Notes: generated by a model from the sequence alone, not told the origin. DNA of 64,000 nt from Psychrobacillus sp042885655 (GCF_042885655.1 NZ_JBHVRO010000002.1:310001-374000), one strand, 5' to 3'; shown: positions 18,458 to 26,747, numbered from the stretch's first letter. Made by a program: numbers and translations.

Positions 18458-18526
18458 ATTCGCTTTGAGAGGTGAGTTACGTACAATAACTCACAACAGA
18501 AAAGTTATAAGCTTCTCAGAGCGAAT
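18458..18526. repeat. Large inverted repeat enclosing a second hairpin
   Basis: ATTCGCTTTGAGAGG and CTTCTCAGAGCGAAT are inverted copies (13 of 15 paired). Inside them GTGAGTTA and TAACTCAC form another perfect 8-bp stem. No T run follows. It lies between the germination operon and a tyrosine recombinase gene. Confidence 0.55.
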
Positions 18527-18588
18527 CTGAAATTAGTAATATTATGTATAAAAATCTAGCTCATAACTAGAAAATTACTAAAAAATCT

Positions 18589-18628
18589 AAAAAGGTTCCC
18601 AAATTCATATTTGGGAACCTTTTTTTGT
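18589..18628 (+). terminator. Terminator or attenuator before the tyrosine recombinase
   Basis: AAAAGGTTCCCAAA and TTTGGGAACCTTTT pair perfectly around TTCATA and run into a T tract. It lies only about 20 bases before the recombinase start and rules out the in-frame TTG at 18611 as the start codon. Confidence 0.75.
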
Positions 18629-18649
18629 GATAAACTAGGAGAAGATGAG

Positions 18650-19615
18650 GTGAAAATTTTGCATAGAGAAATTCCCAAACTACTAAAGGATTTTTTAGTA
18701 TATTTAACGACGATTAAAGGAAAATCGCTACGAACGAGAAAAGAATATGAATATGATATGACTTTGTTTTTCCGATTCCTGAAAGCAGTGGGAGATGATA
18801 TTAAAATAGATAAAATGAATGAAATCAGTATTAAAGAGATTACAATAGATTTTATTAAACAAATATCATTAGAAGACATGTATTTATTTTTAGAGTTCTG
18901 TGAGGTTCAGCGTAATAATAGTCCAGCCACTAGAGCAAGAAAAGCAGCGACACTCAAATCTTTTTTTAAGTATTTAAAAGGAAAAAGAAGACTATTAGAA
19001 GATAATCCTGCTGAAGAGCTGGAAACCCCGAAAATAGGAAAGAAAAAACCAATTTATATGGATTTACAAGAAGCGGAGATGTTTATAACAGGAATAAGAA
19101 GAAGTAATCATTATTATCGTAATTATAGTATGATGATGTTCTTTTTAAACCTAGGGCTTCGTGTTTCAGAGCTATGCAGTCTGAATCTTACATCTATCCA
19201 AGGTAATGTATTGCATGTTATCGGTAAAGGTGACAAAGAACGTACTGTATTTTTAAATAATGCTTGTATCCAATCTCTTCAAGTTTATATGAATAAAGAA
19301 CGATCATACATACAAGGAGCAAGCACCAAGGAAGCACTATTCTTATCTCAAAAGGGGACAAGATTAACACGCCAAACTGTGGCGAAAATCGTTAAACAAA
19401 TCAACAATGATTCTGGCTTAAGTAAAGAAAAAATTACTCCACATAAGCTAAGACACACATCAGCAACGATTATGTACAAAAATGGTGCTGATATTAGAAG
19501 TCTGCAACATATTCTTGGTCACTCAAGTGTATCTACTACACAAATATATACGCATGTAGAGGATAAAGAAATTCAACAAGTGATCGAAGATAATCCTTTC
19601 AATCAATTAGTTTGA
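18650..19615 (+). CDS. Tyrosine recombinase (Xer-type)
   Basis: A complete 321-residue tyrosine recombinase with an N-terminal SAM-like core-binding domain (about 5-110) and a catalytic domain (about 135-310). All catalytic residues are visible: Arg in LGLRVSEL, Lys in GKGDKER, HKLRHT, GHSS, and the tyrosine in TQIYTHV. It is close in size to XerC/XerD. GTG 18650 is chosen (AGGAGA upstream, clear of the terminator); TTG at 18659 is possible. A dif-like sequence overlaps its stop codon, and the presumed chromosomal dif is 5.7 kb downstream. Single Xer enzymes encoded beside their own site (XerS, XerH) are known in other bacteria. Its role here is inference; ordinary XerC and XerD genes may exist elsewhere. 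Confidence 0.88.
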   Translation: MKILHREIPKLLKDFLVYLTTIKGKSLRTRKEYEYDMTLFFRFLKAVGDDIKIDKMNEISIKEITIDFIKQISLEDMYLFLEFCEVQRNNSPATRARKAATLKSFFKYLKGKRRLLEDNPAEELETPKIGKKKPIYMDLQEAEMFITGIRRSNHYYRNYSMMMFFLNLGLRVSELCSLNLTSIQGNVLHVIGKGDKERTVFLNNACIQSLQVYMNKERSYIQGASTKEALFLSQKGTRLTRQTVAKIVKQINNDSGLSKEKITPHKLRHTSATIMYKNGADIRSLQHILGHSSVSTTQIYTHVEDKEIQQVIEDNPFNQLV

Positions 19616-19636
19616 TATAATAATATTATGTAAACT
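19609..19636 (+). other. dif-like sequence overlapping the recombinase stop codon
   Basis: A 28-bp stretch starts AGTTTGATATA, continues ATAATA and ends TTATGTAAACT. The last 11 bases equal the XerD half of the B. subtilis dif site, and the length and spacing fit a dif site, but the XerC half is poor. It shares 19 identical bases with the sequence at 24918. Confidence 0.4.
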
Positions 19637-19669
19637 AAAACAGGTCCTATGAATAGGAGGAAGAGTAGT

Positions 19670-20431
19670 ATGCAGTTTGTTTTTGATTTAGATGGTACGA
19701 TTTGTTTTAAAGGGCAACCAATTTCGGACAGATTAGTTCGTTCCCTCAAAGAATTAACGGATAAAGGTCATGAAGTTATTTTTGCATCTGCTAGACCAAT
19801 AAGAGATATGCTGCCAGTAATACACGAAGATCTACATCATTACACAATGATTGGCGGAAATGGATCACTTATCTATAAAAATAGAGAAGTAATATATGCA
19901 AGAGCCTTCTCGGCAACAGAAATAGCATCAATTAGAAGGATTATCACTGAGTGTGAAGCTACTTATTTAATAGATGGAGAATGGGACTATGCCTATACTG
20001 GTCCCGAAACTCATGCGATTCTACAAAATGTGGATCCGGGGAAATTAGCCCAATTAGTTGGTGTCGATGAACTGGAAACAATTGTAAAGATATTACTATT
20101 AACTTCTAATAACTTTGATAGATTGGCTACGAAGCTCAAGGAACTCAATGTTTCTATACATACACATCGGAATGAAAATGTGCTTGATATTAGTCCTAAA
20201 GGTATACATAAATGGAGTGCTTTGTTAGAATTGGGTGTACAGAAAGGAAACTATATCGCTTTTGGCAATGATGCAAACGATCTAACTATGTTTGAAAATG
20301 CACTTTATACAGTTATGATTGGACATCATGATCAGCTAGTTTATTATTCAAAAGAAGCAATTGCTTTAACTGAAGACGTTGAAAAGAAGATCGAGGAGAA
20401 GATAAGAGAGATTTTACAAAAACATTTATAG
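19670..20431 (+). CDS. HAD-IIB family hydrolase (Cof-type phosphatase)
   Basis: A cytoplasmic phosphatase of 253 residues. Motif I FDLDGT (residues 5-10) supplies the nucleophile Asp6 and the acid Asp8; motif III/IV GNDANDLTMF (about 201-210) binds Mg2+. A cap domain lies between, as in Cof/YwpJ-type sugar-phosphate phosphatases. AGGAGGAAGAGTAGT sets the start at ATG 19670. It probably forms a unit with the acetyltransferase 14 bases downstream. Substrate unknown. Confidence 0.85.
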   Translation: MQFVFDLDGTICFKGQPISDRLVRSLKELTDKGHEVIFASARPIRDMLPVIHEDLHHYTMIGGNGSLIYKNREVIYARAFSATEIASIRRIITECEATYLIDGEWDYAYTGPETHAILQNVDPGKLAQLVGVDELETIVKILLLTSNNFDRLATKLKELNVSIHTHRNENVLDISPKGIHKWSALLELGVQKGNYIAFGNDANDLTMFENALYTVMIGHHDQLVYYSKEAIALTEDVEKKIEEKIREILQKHL

Positions 20432-20445
20432 ATGGAGGAATTTGT

Positions 20446-21018
20446 ATGTTTTCTTACAATATTGATGAAAGTACTAAATTAAAAATGCTCGATTTACAGG
20501 ACGCTGAACATTTGTTCGATTTGACGATTCAGTCAAAAGCAACCTTGAAAGAATGGCTGCCATTTATCGATTACAATAAGTCTGTTGCAGACACTCAGAA
20601 CTTTATTCAATCCACGATGAAACAATTTGGAGAGAATAATGGCTTTCAAGCAGGAATTTGGTATGATGGAAAAATTGCTGGTGTTATTGGTTTTCATCAA
20701 ATCAACTGGAGTAATAAATCAACGAGCATTGGCTACTGGCTTGGTAATGACTATGTAGGGTTAGGTTTAATGACTAAATCAGTAAAAGCTTTTGTTGATT
20801 ATGCGATAAATGACCTGAAATTGAACAGAGTAGAGATTCGTGCAGCTGTAGAAAATAAAAAAAGCAGAGCAATTCCAGAAAGACTAGGTTTTATGGAAGA
20901 AGGTTGTGTACGTGAAACTGAGTGGCTGTATGACCATTATGTAGATCATGTTGTTTATGGAATGCTTGCGAAAGATTGGAATAATAATAATTTGATAAAT
21001 AATATGTTAGTGGAATAA
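20446..21018 (+). CDS. YdaF/RimL-type acetyltransferase
   Basis: A 190-residue GNAT of the ribosomal-protein-serine acetyltransferase group, clearly like B. subtilis YdaF: KLKMLDLQDAEHLF, GYWLGNDYVGLGLMT in the CoA-binding region and RVEIRAAVENKKSRAIPERLGF. The usual G-x-G in the pyrophosphate loop reads YVGLGLM. It follows the HAD gene by 14 bases with GATGGAGGAATTTGT upstream. It could acetylate a ribosomal protein or act on small molecules. Confidence 0.85.
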   Translation: MFSYNIDESTKLKMLDLQDAEHLFDLTIQSKATLKEWLPFIDYNKSVADTQNFIQSTMKQFGENNGFQAGIWYDGKIAGVIGFHQINWSNKSTSIGYWLGNDYVGLGLMTKSVKAFVDYAINDLKLNRVEIRAAVENKKSRAIPERLGFMEEGCVRETEWLYDHYVDHVVYGMLAKDWNNNNLINNMLVE

Positions 21019-21069
21019 GATAAATTACTAGACTTCAGAACAACCAATTGAGTATAGAGGAGGAAAATG

Positions 21070-21522
21070 ATGACTAATACAAAGTTTGTTTATGAAATCT
21101 ACATAGCAACAACGCAAGAAAAGCTTTGGGAAGCTCTAACCAGCAGCGACATGATAAAAAAATATTGGTTTGATTTACAAGTTAATACTGATTGGCAAGT
21201 AGGATCAATAGTTTCTTTTATTGATAAGAATGGGAAGATTACAGACAAAGGAAAAATATTAATAAATGAGCCATATCATCTTCTTTCATATACTTTTCAA
21301 TGGTTGGAAGATAAAACAATACGGGAACGCCCAACAAAGGTATCCTTTGAACTAAAAACGATAAATTCGACCGTAAAATTATCACTCAAGCATTTGGATC
21401 TATTACCAACAGATTTTGTTGAAGAAAACGATGGATTTAAAGGCTATAACAATGGCTGGCCAATGATTTTGAGCAATCTGAAAAGTCTGCTTGAAACTGG
21501 GGAGACATTGATAATAGAATAA
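21070..21522 (+). CDS. SRPBCC/AHSA1-family protein
   Basis: A 150-residue START-like ligand-binding protein of the AHSA1 group (FVYEIYIATTQEKLWEALTS, then KKYWFDLQ and a C-terminal YNNGWPMILSNLKSLLETG). These proteins bind hydrophobic ligands or act with ArsR-type regulators; no such regulator is next to it. GAGGAGG fits ATG 21070 better than the ATG one codon earlier. It is the last plus-strand gene before the orientation flip. Confidence 0.8.
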   Translation: MTNTKFVYEIYIATTQEKLWEALTSSDMIKKYWFDLQVNTDWQVGSIVSFIDKNGKITDKGKILINEPYHLLSYTFQWLEDKTIRERPTKVSFELKTINSTVKLSLKHLDLLPTDFVEENDGFKGYNNGWPMILSNLKSLLETGETLIIE

Positions 21523-21535
21523 ATTGAAGAAAAAT

Positions 21536-21580
21536 AAAATATTTAACCCTGGTTTGTAAAGAAACCAGGGTTAAATATTT
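21536..21580. terminator. Bidirectional terminator between converging genes
   Basis: AATATTTAACCCTGGTTT and its inverted copy pair over 18 bases around GTAAAG, with A-rich and T-rich flanks. It serves the SRPBCC gene on one side and the minus-strand GNAT gene on the other. Confidence 0.85.
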
Positions 21581-22399
21581 TTAATTATACGTATAGTAAT
21601 CTTGGGCATGTACCACTTGGAATCCTATAGATTGATAAAGTCCTAGTGCATGCTCATTTAAAGTTTCTACTTCCAAATGAACAGAGTGACCTGATTCAGA
21701 TTGTTCCTTAACTACTCTTTTCAATACTTTTCTGCCGATTCCTTTTCCTTGATGTGTCGGTAAGATGGAAAATCCATAAATCCATGCTTCGCCATTTTCT
21801 CGTTTCACGCGGATTTTCCCGACTGTTTCTTCGTTTACTTCAATCATGAACATATTGTTGTCCGCATCTCCGTCTATTCTACTTTCCATTGCTTGTGCAT
21901 CTTCTCTAGCTAAATCAAACGCTTCGATATCCAAACGAATACGCATTTCTAAATCCTCAGTATTCGCAAGTCGCAATGTAAAACCATGTACTTCTTCTAG
22001 ATGTTTTTCATTCCACTTCATTTGATGTTCGGAAAACCCATAAATAGCTCCATTTTTCGTTAAAAAAGCTTTAGCTTCAGTAGAGCTTGCAGGTGCATTT
22101 AACAATATTCGCTTAGAACCAATTTGTTTTACCGTAGCCATTCCTTGTTGGAACAATCGGGAGAAATGACTTTTTCGTCGTTCGCTTGGTTTTACCATTC
22201 CACATACTTCTACTGTTGAACCAAAAGCGTACAATCCTAAAAAGGCAACTAGTTCTTCATTTTCATAATGAAGGTAATCTAGTTGATCTGTGTCTCTATT
22301 CCGAAGCATTTCCCAGTTTAATTTTATCTGGAGCTGATCATACGTTTCACATTCTCTTTGAAGTTTTTCAATGTCGTGTAGTTGTTTGGAAGTTAGCAT
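21581..22399 (-). CDS. Tandem-domain GNAT acetyltransferase
   Basis: A 272-residue protein with two GNAT folds. The first (about 1-130) lacks a clear CoA loop, with VKPSERRKSHFSRLF in that place. The second (about 140-272) has a good pyrophosphate-binding motif, LPTHQGKGIGRKVLKRV, and a typical C-terminus (ALGLYQSIGFQVV). Such duplicated enzymes usually keep one active half. AAGGAGA lies about nine bases before the ATG. It is the first gene on the minus strand at the orientation switch. Substrate unknown. Confidence 0.82.
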   Translation of the reverse strand: MLTSKQLHDIEKLQRECETYDQLQIKLNWEMLRNRDTDQLDYLHYENEELVAFLGLYAFGSTVEVCGMVKPSERRKSHFSRLFQQGMATVKQIGSKRILLNAPASSTEAKAFLTKNGAIYGFSEHQMKWNEKHLEEVHGFTLRLANTEDLEMRIRLDIEAFDLAREDAQAMESRIDGDADNNMFMIEVNEETVGKIRVKRENGEAWIYGFSILPTHQGKGIGRKVLKRVVKEQSESGHSVHLEVETLNEHALGLYQSIGFQVVHAQDYYTYN

Positions 22400-22476
22400 G
22401 CATGTATTCTCCTTTATTGGTTAAATTTCCTCTAACATTATTTTACACTAACCTAACTCCGAATTGGTTGAACCCC

Positions 22477-22527
22477 AAAAAAAAACCTTACTATAAGAAA
22501 AACATTCTTAAATAGTAAGGTTTTTGA
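22477..22527 (-). terminator. Terminator after the RNase J gene
   Basis: AAAAACCTTACTA and TAGTAAGGTTTTT pair perfectly around a 19-base loop. The minus strand then runs into eight T. Confidence 0.75.
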
Positions 22528-22541
22528 GATTATGTGTATTT

Positions 22542-24212
22542 TTATATATCAATAATAATTGGCAGGATCATTGGTCTTTTTTTCGTACGTGAATATAGAA
22601 GGTGTTCGATTGACTTTTTAATATCCTGCTTTAATTCTCGTTGATTTTTACTCCTATTACTTAATTTCTTAATAGTCGCGCTGATGGATTGATTTACTTC
22701 ATTTAAAAGTTCCTCTGCATTTGGTCCATATACAAAACCTCGCGAAAGTAAGTCGGGTCCAGAGATTATTTTCCCTTGAGACTTACTTAAGGTAATAACG
22801 ATCACTAGCATTCCATCTTCTGAAAGTACTTTTCGATCGCGTAAAATAATATTGCCAACATCACCAATTCCAAAGCCGTCGACAAAGACATTTCCAGCAT
22901 CTACACTACGGGTTTGAATTGCTTTTTTATCGACTAAATCAACTACGTCGCCATTGTTAATAATAAATATGTTCTCCCTATTAACTCCAACCGCTTCGGC
23001 TAATATACGATGCTTATGAAGCATTCTGTATTCTCCATGAATAGGAATGAAATATTTGGGTTTCATTAGCGTTAGCATTAGCTTTAATTCCTCTTGGCAA
23101 GCATGACCAGAAACGTGCATTCCAGTTACATTTCCCGATCCATAAATTACTCTTGCCCCTAATAATAATAAGTTATCTATTATTCGTGAGACGCTTCTTT
23201 CATTTCCTGGTATTGGACTTGCAGCCATAATGATTGTATCTTCTGGAAGTACCTCTACTTGGCGAAATCTAGAGGAAGAAAGTCTAGATAAGGCTGCCAT
23301 TGGTTCGCCCTGGCTTCCGGTACAAATAATGACTACATTCTCTGGATTCATTGTATTTACTTCACTTGCATCTATTAACGTTCCCTCAGGCATTTCCAAA
23401 TAACCACGTTCCATCGCTACAGAAACTACATTAACCATACTTCTACCTAGAAGAGCAATTTTTCGATTCGTCTTAATTGCAGCTTGTATTATTTGTTGTA
23501 CCCGGTTTACATTAGATGCAAAAGTAGAAATGAAAATTTTACGAGGTGCGTGACGGAATGCGTCCTCAATATGTTCACCGACAACTAGTTCTGATTGAGT
23601 AAAGCCTGGTCTTTCCGCATTGGTACTTTCTGATAAAAGTAGTAGTACACCTTTTTGCCCTAACTCAGCCATTTTGTGTATATCTGGAGCTTGATGATCC
23701 ACAGGAGTCAAATCAAACTTGAAGTCGCCGGTATGCACAATTGTGCCTTGTGGAGTATGGAATGCAATACCTAAGCAATCGGGTATACTGTGACTTGTTT
23801 TAAAAAATGTAGCATTTATTGTACCTAATCGAATTTTTGATTCAGAATCGATCATAAAAAGCTTCGCTTGTCTTAATAACCCATGTTCTTTTAACTTAAT
23901 TTCAATTAAGCCTAACGTTAAATTGGTTGCATAAATTGGTACATTCAATTGTTTTAAAAAATAGGGGACACCACCAATATGATCTTCGTGTCCATGAGTG
24001 ACTATTAAAGCTCGAATCTTTTCTTTATTATCCTGTAGATAAGAAATATCTTGAATGATTAAATCAATTCCCAAAAGACTTTCATCTGGAAACTTGGATC
24101 CACAATCTATAATTACGATATCATCGGCTGATTGGATGACATACATATTCTTTCCGATTTCATTTATTCCACCTAATGCAAAGATGGAAATTTTAGATTC
24201 AATAGTATCCAA
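22542..24212 (-). CDS. Ribonuclease J (J1-type)
   Basis: A metallo-beta-lactamase/beta-CASP ribonuclease with endonuclease and 5'-3' exonuclease activity. The zinc ligands HGHEDHIGG (residues 73-81) are intact, unlike the degenerate HGHADAIG of RNase J2. CTGSQGEP, FIPIHGEYRML, the GFGIGDVGNIILRDR linker and the C-terminal TKKRPMILPIIIDI all fit J1. The 556-residue length matches the family. TTG 24212 is chosen because GGAGGAG lies five bases upstream; an earlier TTG would lie inside that site. It is not beside the usual rnjA neighbours, so it may be an extra RNase J paralogue. No symbol is given for that reason. Confidence 0.88.
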   Translation of the reverse strand: MDTIESKISIFALGGINEIGKNMYVIQSADDIVIIDCGSKFPDESLLGIDLIIQDISYLQDNKEKIRALIVTHGHEDHIGGVPYFLKQLNVPIYATNLTLGLIEIKLKEHGLLRQAKLFMIDSESKIRLGTINATFFKTSHSIPDCLGIAFHTPQGTIVHTGDFKFDLTPVDHQAPDIHKMAELGQKGVLLLLSESTNAERPGFTQSELVVGEHIEDAFRHAPRKIFISTFASNVNRVQQIIQAAIKTNRKIALLGRSMVNVVSVAMERGYLEMPEGTLIDASEVNTMNPENVVIICTGSQGEPMAALSRLSSSRFRQVEVLPEDTIIMAASPIPGNERSVSRIIDNLLLLGARVIYGSGNVTGMHVSGHACQEELKLMLTLMKPKYFIPIHGEYRMLHKHRILAEAVGVNRENIFIINNGDVVDLVDKKAIQTRSVDAGNVFVDGFGIGDVGNIILRDRKVLSEDGMLVIVITLSKSQGKIISGPDLLSRGFVYGPNAEELLNEVNQSISATIKKLSNRSKNQRELKQDIKKSIEHLLYSRTKKRPMILPIIIDI

Positions 24213-24329
24213 AAATAACTCCTCCAATTGATTGTTACTTTTAGTATTACCTTAATTTTCGTTTTTATTAGAGATTTTCAAAAATGTTGGGATACTATTA
24301 CACAATTAGGGTAAAGAAAAGAAGAAAAC

Positions 24330-24576
24330 AAGATATATGTGGATCTAATCTTACTATACTTAACCATTATTCTTGTGGGATATAAAGGCAGCGGATTGCT
24401 AACTAAAGAGCAAACTAAGTGGAATAAATTATGTCTTTACTTTTCTTGTGATGTATTGGGTAGCCGTAAGCAATTTTATCTTTGAAAATGGGCATAATTC
24501 TAGTATTAGGAACATTGGTGAATCTATATGGTTGGCCATTGTAACAGGAATATTAATCCTTGTCGGTATAGGTTAA
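24330..24576 (+). pseudogene. Broken small membrane protein
   Basis: Coding-like pieces in two frames: LTIILVGYKGSGLLTKEQTKWNKL, then after a shift YWVAVSNFIFENGH and SIWLAIVTGILILVGIG. Together they look like a two-span protein disrupted by a frameshift. No family recognised; no convincing start. Confidence 0.3.
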
Positions 24577-24682
24577 ATGGTTCTTTAACAGGAAGACCTA
24601 TTCGATTTTCTTAAGGTACTCCATAGGGAAAAGGTTAAAACTTGAAGTGATAATGTTTTAAAAAATAGAGGAGGTACTGCAA

Positions 24683-24832
24683 ATGATATGTAAAAACTGT
24701 AATGGTACTGGAAAAATAAAAATTTTCTTACCCATACCAATGGACATAAAATGCACGGTTTGCAAAGGAACCGGAAAATTTGATGAGTATACATGTTTCA
24801 ACACTCCCGAAGGAGGGAGAAGATGCCAGTGA
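24683..24832 (+). CDS. 49-residue zinc-ribbon peptide with two CxxCxGTG motifs
   Basis: A tiny protein with the DnaJ-type cysteine pattern CKNCNGTG (residues 3-10) and CTVCKGTG (about 24-31), enough for one zinc site. The start is very well supported by AGAGGAGGTACTGC. The anti-TRAP peptide of B. subtilis has a similar size and cysteine pattern, but the rest does not match, so no function is assigned. It overlaps by ten bases the next tiny gene, whose own strong ribosome binding site lies inside its 3' end, so the two are probably translated together. It lies 500 bases from the dif-like site. Confidence 0.65.
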   Translation: MICKNCNGTGKIKIFLPIPMDIKCTVCKGTGKFDEYTCFNTPEGGRRCQ

Positions 24833-24915
24833 AAGCATTTAAAACATTAATGTTTGCAATAACATTTGCAGCAGTGATCGTATCGATTCTATCACTTAAC
24901 ATAAATAATACTTAG
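24823..24915 (+). CDS. 30-residue single-span membrane peptide
   Basis: It starts at an ATG inside the end of the zinc-ribbon gene, with GAAGGAGGGAGAAG immediately before it. The product is one hydrophobic helix (TLMFAITFAAVIVSILSL) with a short basic start. The strong ribosome binding site and overlap argue for a real gene. No family recognised. It ends three bases before a dif-like sequence. Confidence 0.5.
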   Translation: MPVKAFKTLMFAITFAAVIVSILSLNINNT

Positions 24916-24917
24916 GC

Positions 24918-24945
24918 TAGATACCATAATAATATTATGTAAACA
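24918..24945 (+). other. dif-like sequence, same orientation as the one at 19609
   Basis: It ends TTATGTAAACA, one base different from the XerD half of B. subtilis dif. The core ATAATAATATTATGTAAAC is identical to the sequence at 19609. The left half does not resemble a XerC site. Confidence 0.35.
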
Positions 24946-24964
24946 AAAACGTGTGTCACTAGAA

Positions 24965-25235
24965 GAAACGAAGGAATATATTTGATATATAGAACGTTTG
25001 TATTCTTACTGTAAGAAGTAACTATAGAAAATAGCTATTGGTAGAAATCCTGGAATGATAGATAAAGTGATTATCCACATGTATATAGGCGCTATAAAAA
25101 CAAGAGAAATAGAGCTATAAAGTGGAATTTCTGCGATTGCAATAAGAAATTTTAAGCATAATGAACGAATTCTTTCTAATAGTTTAAAGAAAGATTTTAA
25201 AAGCAGAATAAGTCAGTCAAATTTAGAATAATATT
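24965..25235 (-). pseudogene. Remnant of a membrane protein without a start
   Basis: On the minus strand a frame of about 60 codons reads KLLERIRSLCLKFLIAIAEI and IYMWIITLSIIPGFLPIAIF, strongly hydrophobic and coding-like. It has no start codon or ribosome binding site, and the sequence before it is out of frame. Probably a decayed gene; family unknown. Confidence 0.25.
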
Positions 25236-25345
25236 GATCATAGAAATAATTAAATAGATTGTGGAGATAAAGATTAATAAACAGTATTCAATAATTAAAG
25301 AAAGAAGTGGGTAAATGTTGAACCTTCTTTTATTTTTTAATTTTT

Positions 25346-25373
25346 AGTTTACATAATATATATTATTCGCAGT
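25346..25373 (-). other. dif: Chromosome dimer resolution site (dif)
   Basis: Read on the minus strand the 28 bases are ACTGCGAATAA, then TATATA, then TTATGTAAACT. Recalled B. subtilis dif is ACTTCCTAGAA, TATATA, TTATGTAAACT, so 24 of 28 positions agree, including the whole centre and XerD half. The site is in non-coding DNA where gene orientation changes from plus to minus, as expected at the terminus. XerC/XerD would recombine here and SpoIIIE/SftA would align the DNA. Confidence 0.8.
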
Positions 25374-25696
25374 TGCATCTCATTAATAAAGTATACTTGA
25401 AACATTGAGATATTCGAGAAAAATTTAAACATTTTTAGTATTTATGAAATTTGTTTTTAATCAAATATCGTTTTGCATCAAATTATCATTGAATAACAAC
25501 TTGTAGCATATCAATAATTCTTTTATTCACTACAATTTATTCACGTCCTCACAATACTGGAATCTTTGCTGTATCTACCATTAATAAATTCTGAAAATTT
25601 TTTTTATTACTCAGCTTCTCACTATTTGTAATTAAAAAAGCAAACGTAAACAATAATTATCATTGTTTACGATTGCTGTCTAGAAAATTAATAATA

Positions 25697-26173
25697 CTAC
25701 TTCTTACTAGATCTAAAAATACTAATTAAATAATCCTCTTCACTAAAATCGCCAATATATTGGAATCCATTTTTAGAATAGAATTCTTTAAGTTTTATAT
25801 TCCCAGCCCAACAATCTATATATAGTACTTTGTTTAATTTTTGAGCATTAGTACATGCAAAGTCAGTTATTTTAGAACCTATATTACTTCCCTGGTATTC
25901 TGGTAGAATTGCAATTTTTGATAAATATAAGCTTTCAGGCTCAATTATATATTCACCTATTTTATCAATTGTTTCAATAAAAAAAGTACCAATTACACTT
26001 TCATTATGCATTAATTTATACGATTTTTCTTCACTAATTTCATTACTAATATACTCAGAATCCCAAGGATAAGACCATTGATTTATATTCTTATTTTGCA
26101 AAGCAATAGTAACCTTATTTAAAACTTCTAGTATCTGTACTAAATCACTTACCCCAGCTAACTTTATTATCAT
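25697..26173 (-). CDS. GNAT-family N-acetyltransferase
   Basis: A 158-residue single-domain acetyltransferase: LPEYQGSNIGSKITDFA is the CoA-binding loop (Q/SxxG-S) and FYSKNGFQYIGDF the C-terminal motif. The start region IIKLAGVSDLVQILEVLNK is usual for the family. AGGGGAATCTG precedes the ATG. It is the last of a run of three small minus-strand genes that begins with an NTF2-like gene. Substrate unknown. Confidence 0.8.
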   Translation of the reverse strand: MIIKLAGVSDLVQILEVLNKVTIALQNKNINQWSYPWDSEYISNEISEEKSYKLMHNESVIGTFFIETIDKIGEYIIEPESLYLSKIAILPEYQGSNIGSKITDFACTNAQKLNKVLYIDCWAGNIKLKEFYSKNGFQYIGDFSEEDYLISIFRSSKK

Positions 26174-26195
26174 CAGATTCCCCTGTTTAAAGTAA

Positions 26196-26609
26196 TTATT
26201 CTAGTATACCAGCTTGATGTTGATAGTTTCGAATTATCATGCCGGAAGCTTTCATCATTCCTTGTTTCTCATAATAAGGCTGTAAATGGTCATCACATAG
26301 TAAATCAACCATATAGAGGTTTTTAAGTTCCTCAATCATTCTTTGTACTAGCTCTTTACCGATACCATTATTTTTATATGCAGGTAATACTTCTAAAAGT
26401 GGAATATATGCACTTAAAACTCCATCACTAATTGCTGTTATAAACCCTACTACTTCCCCACTTTCGGAATCTATAGCTAATATTTTGTGAGAACTACCAT
26501 TTAACAATTTCAAATGTGTTACAGGTGAAGGTGGATTTGGCCAATCGACAAAAAAACCTTGTAATGACTCAGGCTGTATATTCTCTAATTCAGTTGTATA
26601 TTTAATCAT
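26196..26609 (-). CDS. GNAT-family N-acetyltransferase
   Basis: A 137-residue GNAT with the loop LPAYKNNGIGKELVQRMIEEL and the C-terminal pattern LQPYYEKQGMMKASG. AAGAGGGTTTATAA precedes the ATG. It lies 22 bases before the next GNAT on the same strand, which suggests an operon. The domain architecture resembles enzymes that act on peptides or polyamines, but no substrate can be given. Confidence 0.8.
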   Translation of the reverse strand: MIKYTTELENIQPESLQGFFVDWPNPPSPVTHLKLLNGSSHKILAIDSESGEVVGFITAISDGVLSAYIPLLEVLPAYKNNGIGKELVQRMIEELKNLYMVDLLCDDHLQPYYEKQGMMKASGMIIRNYQHQAGILE

Positions 26610-26747
26610 TTATAAACCCTCTTTTCAATTTTAAGTAATATTGATGCCATTACCATATGAAAAGATCAATAAAAAAGTAAAAACATAATGCCTTCTCCTC
26701 CATTTAAATAAATTATTGTGCAAGGTATTTATATCCTTAAATTCACA

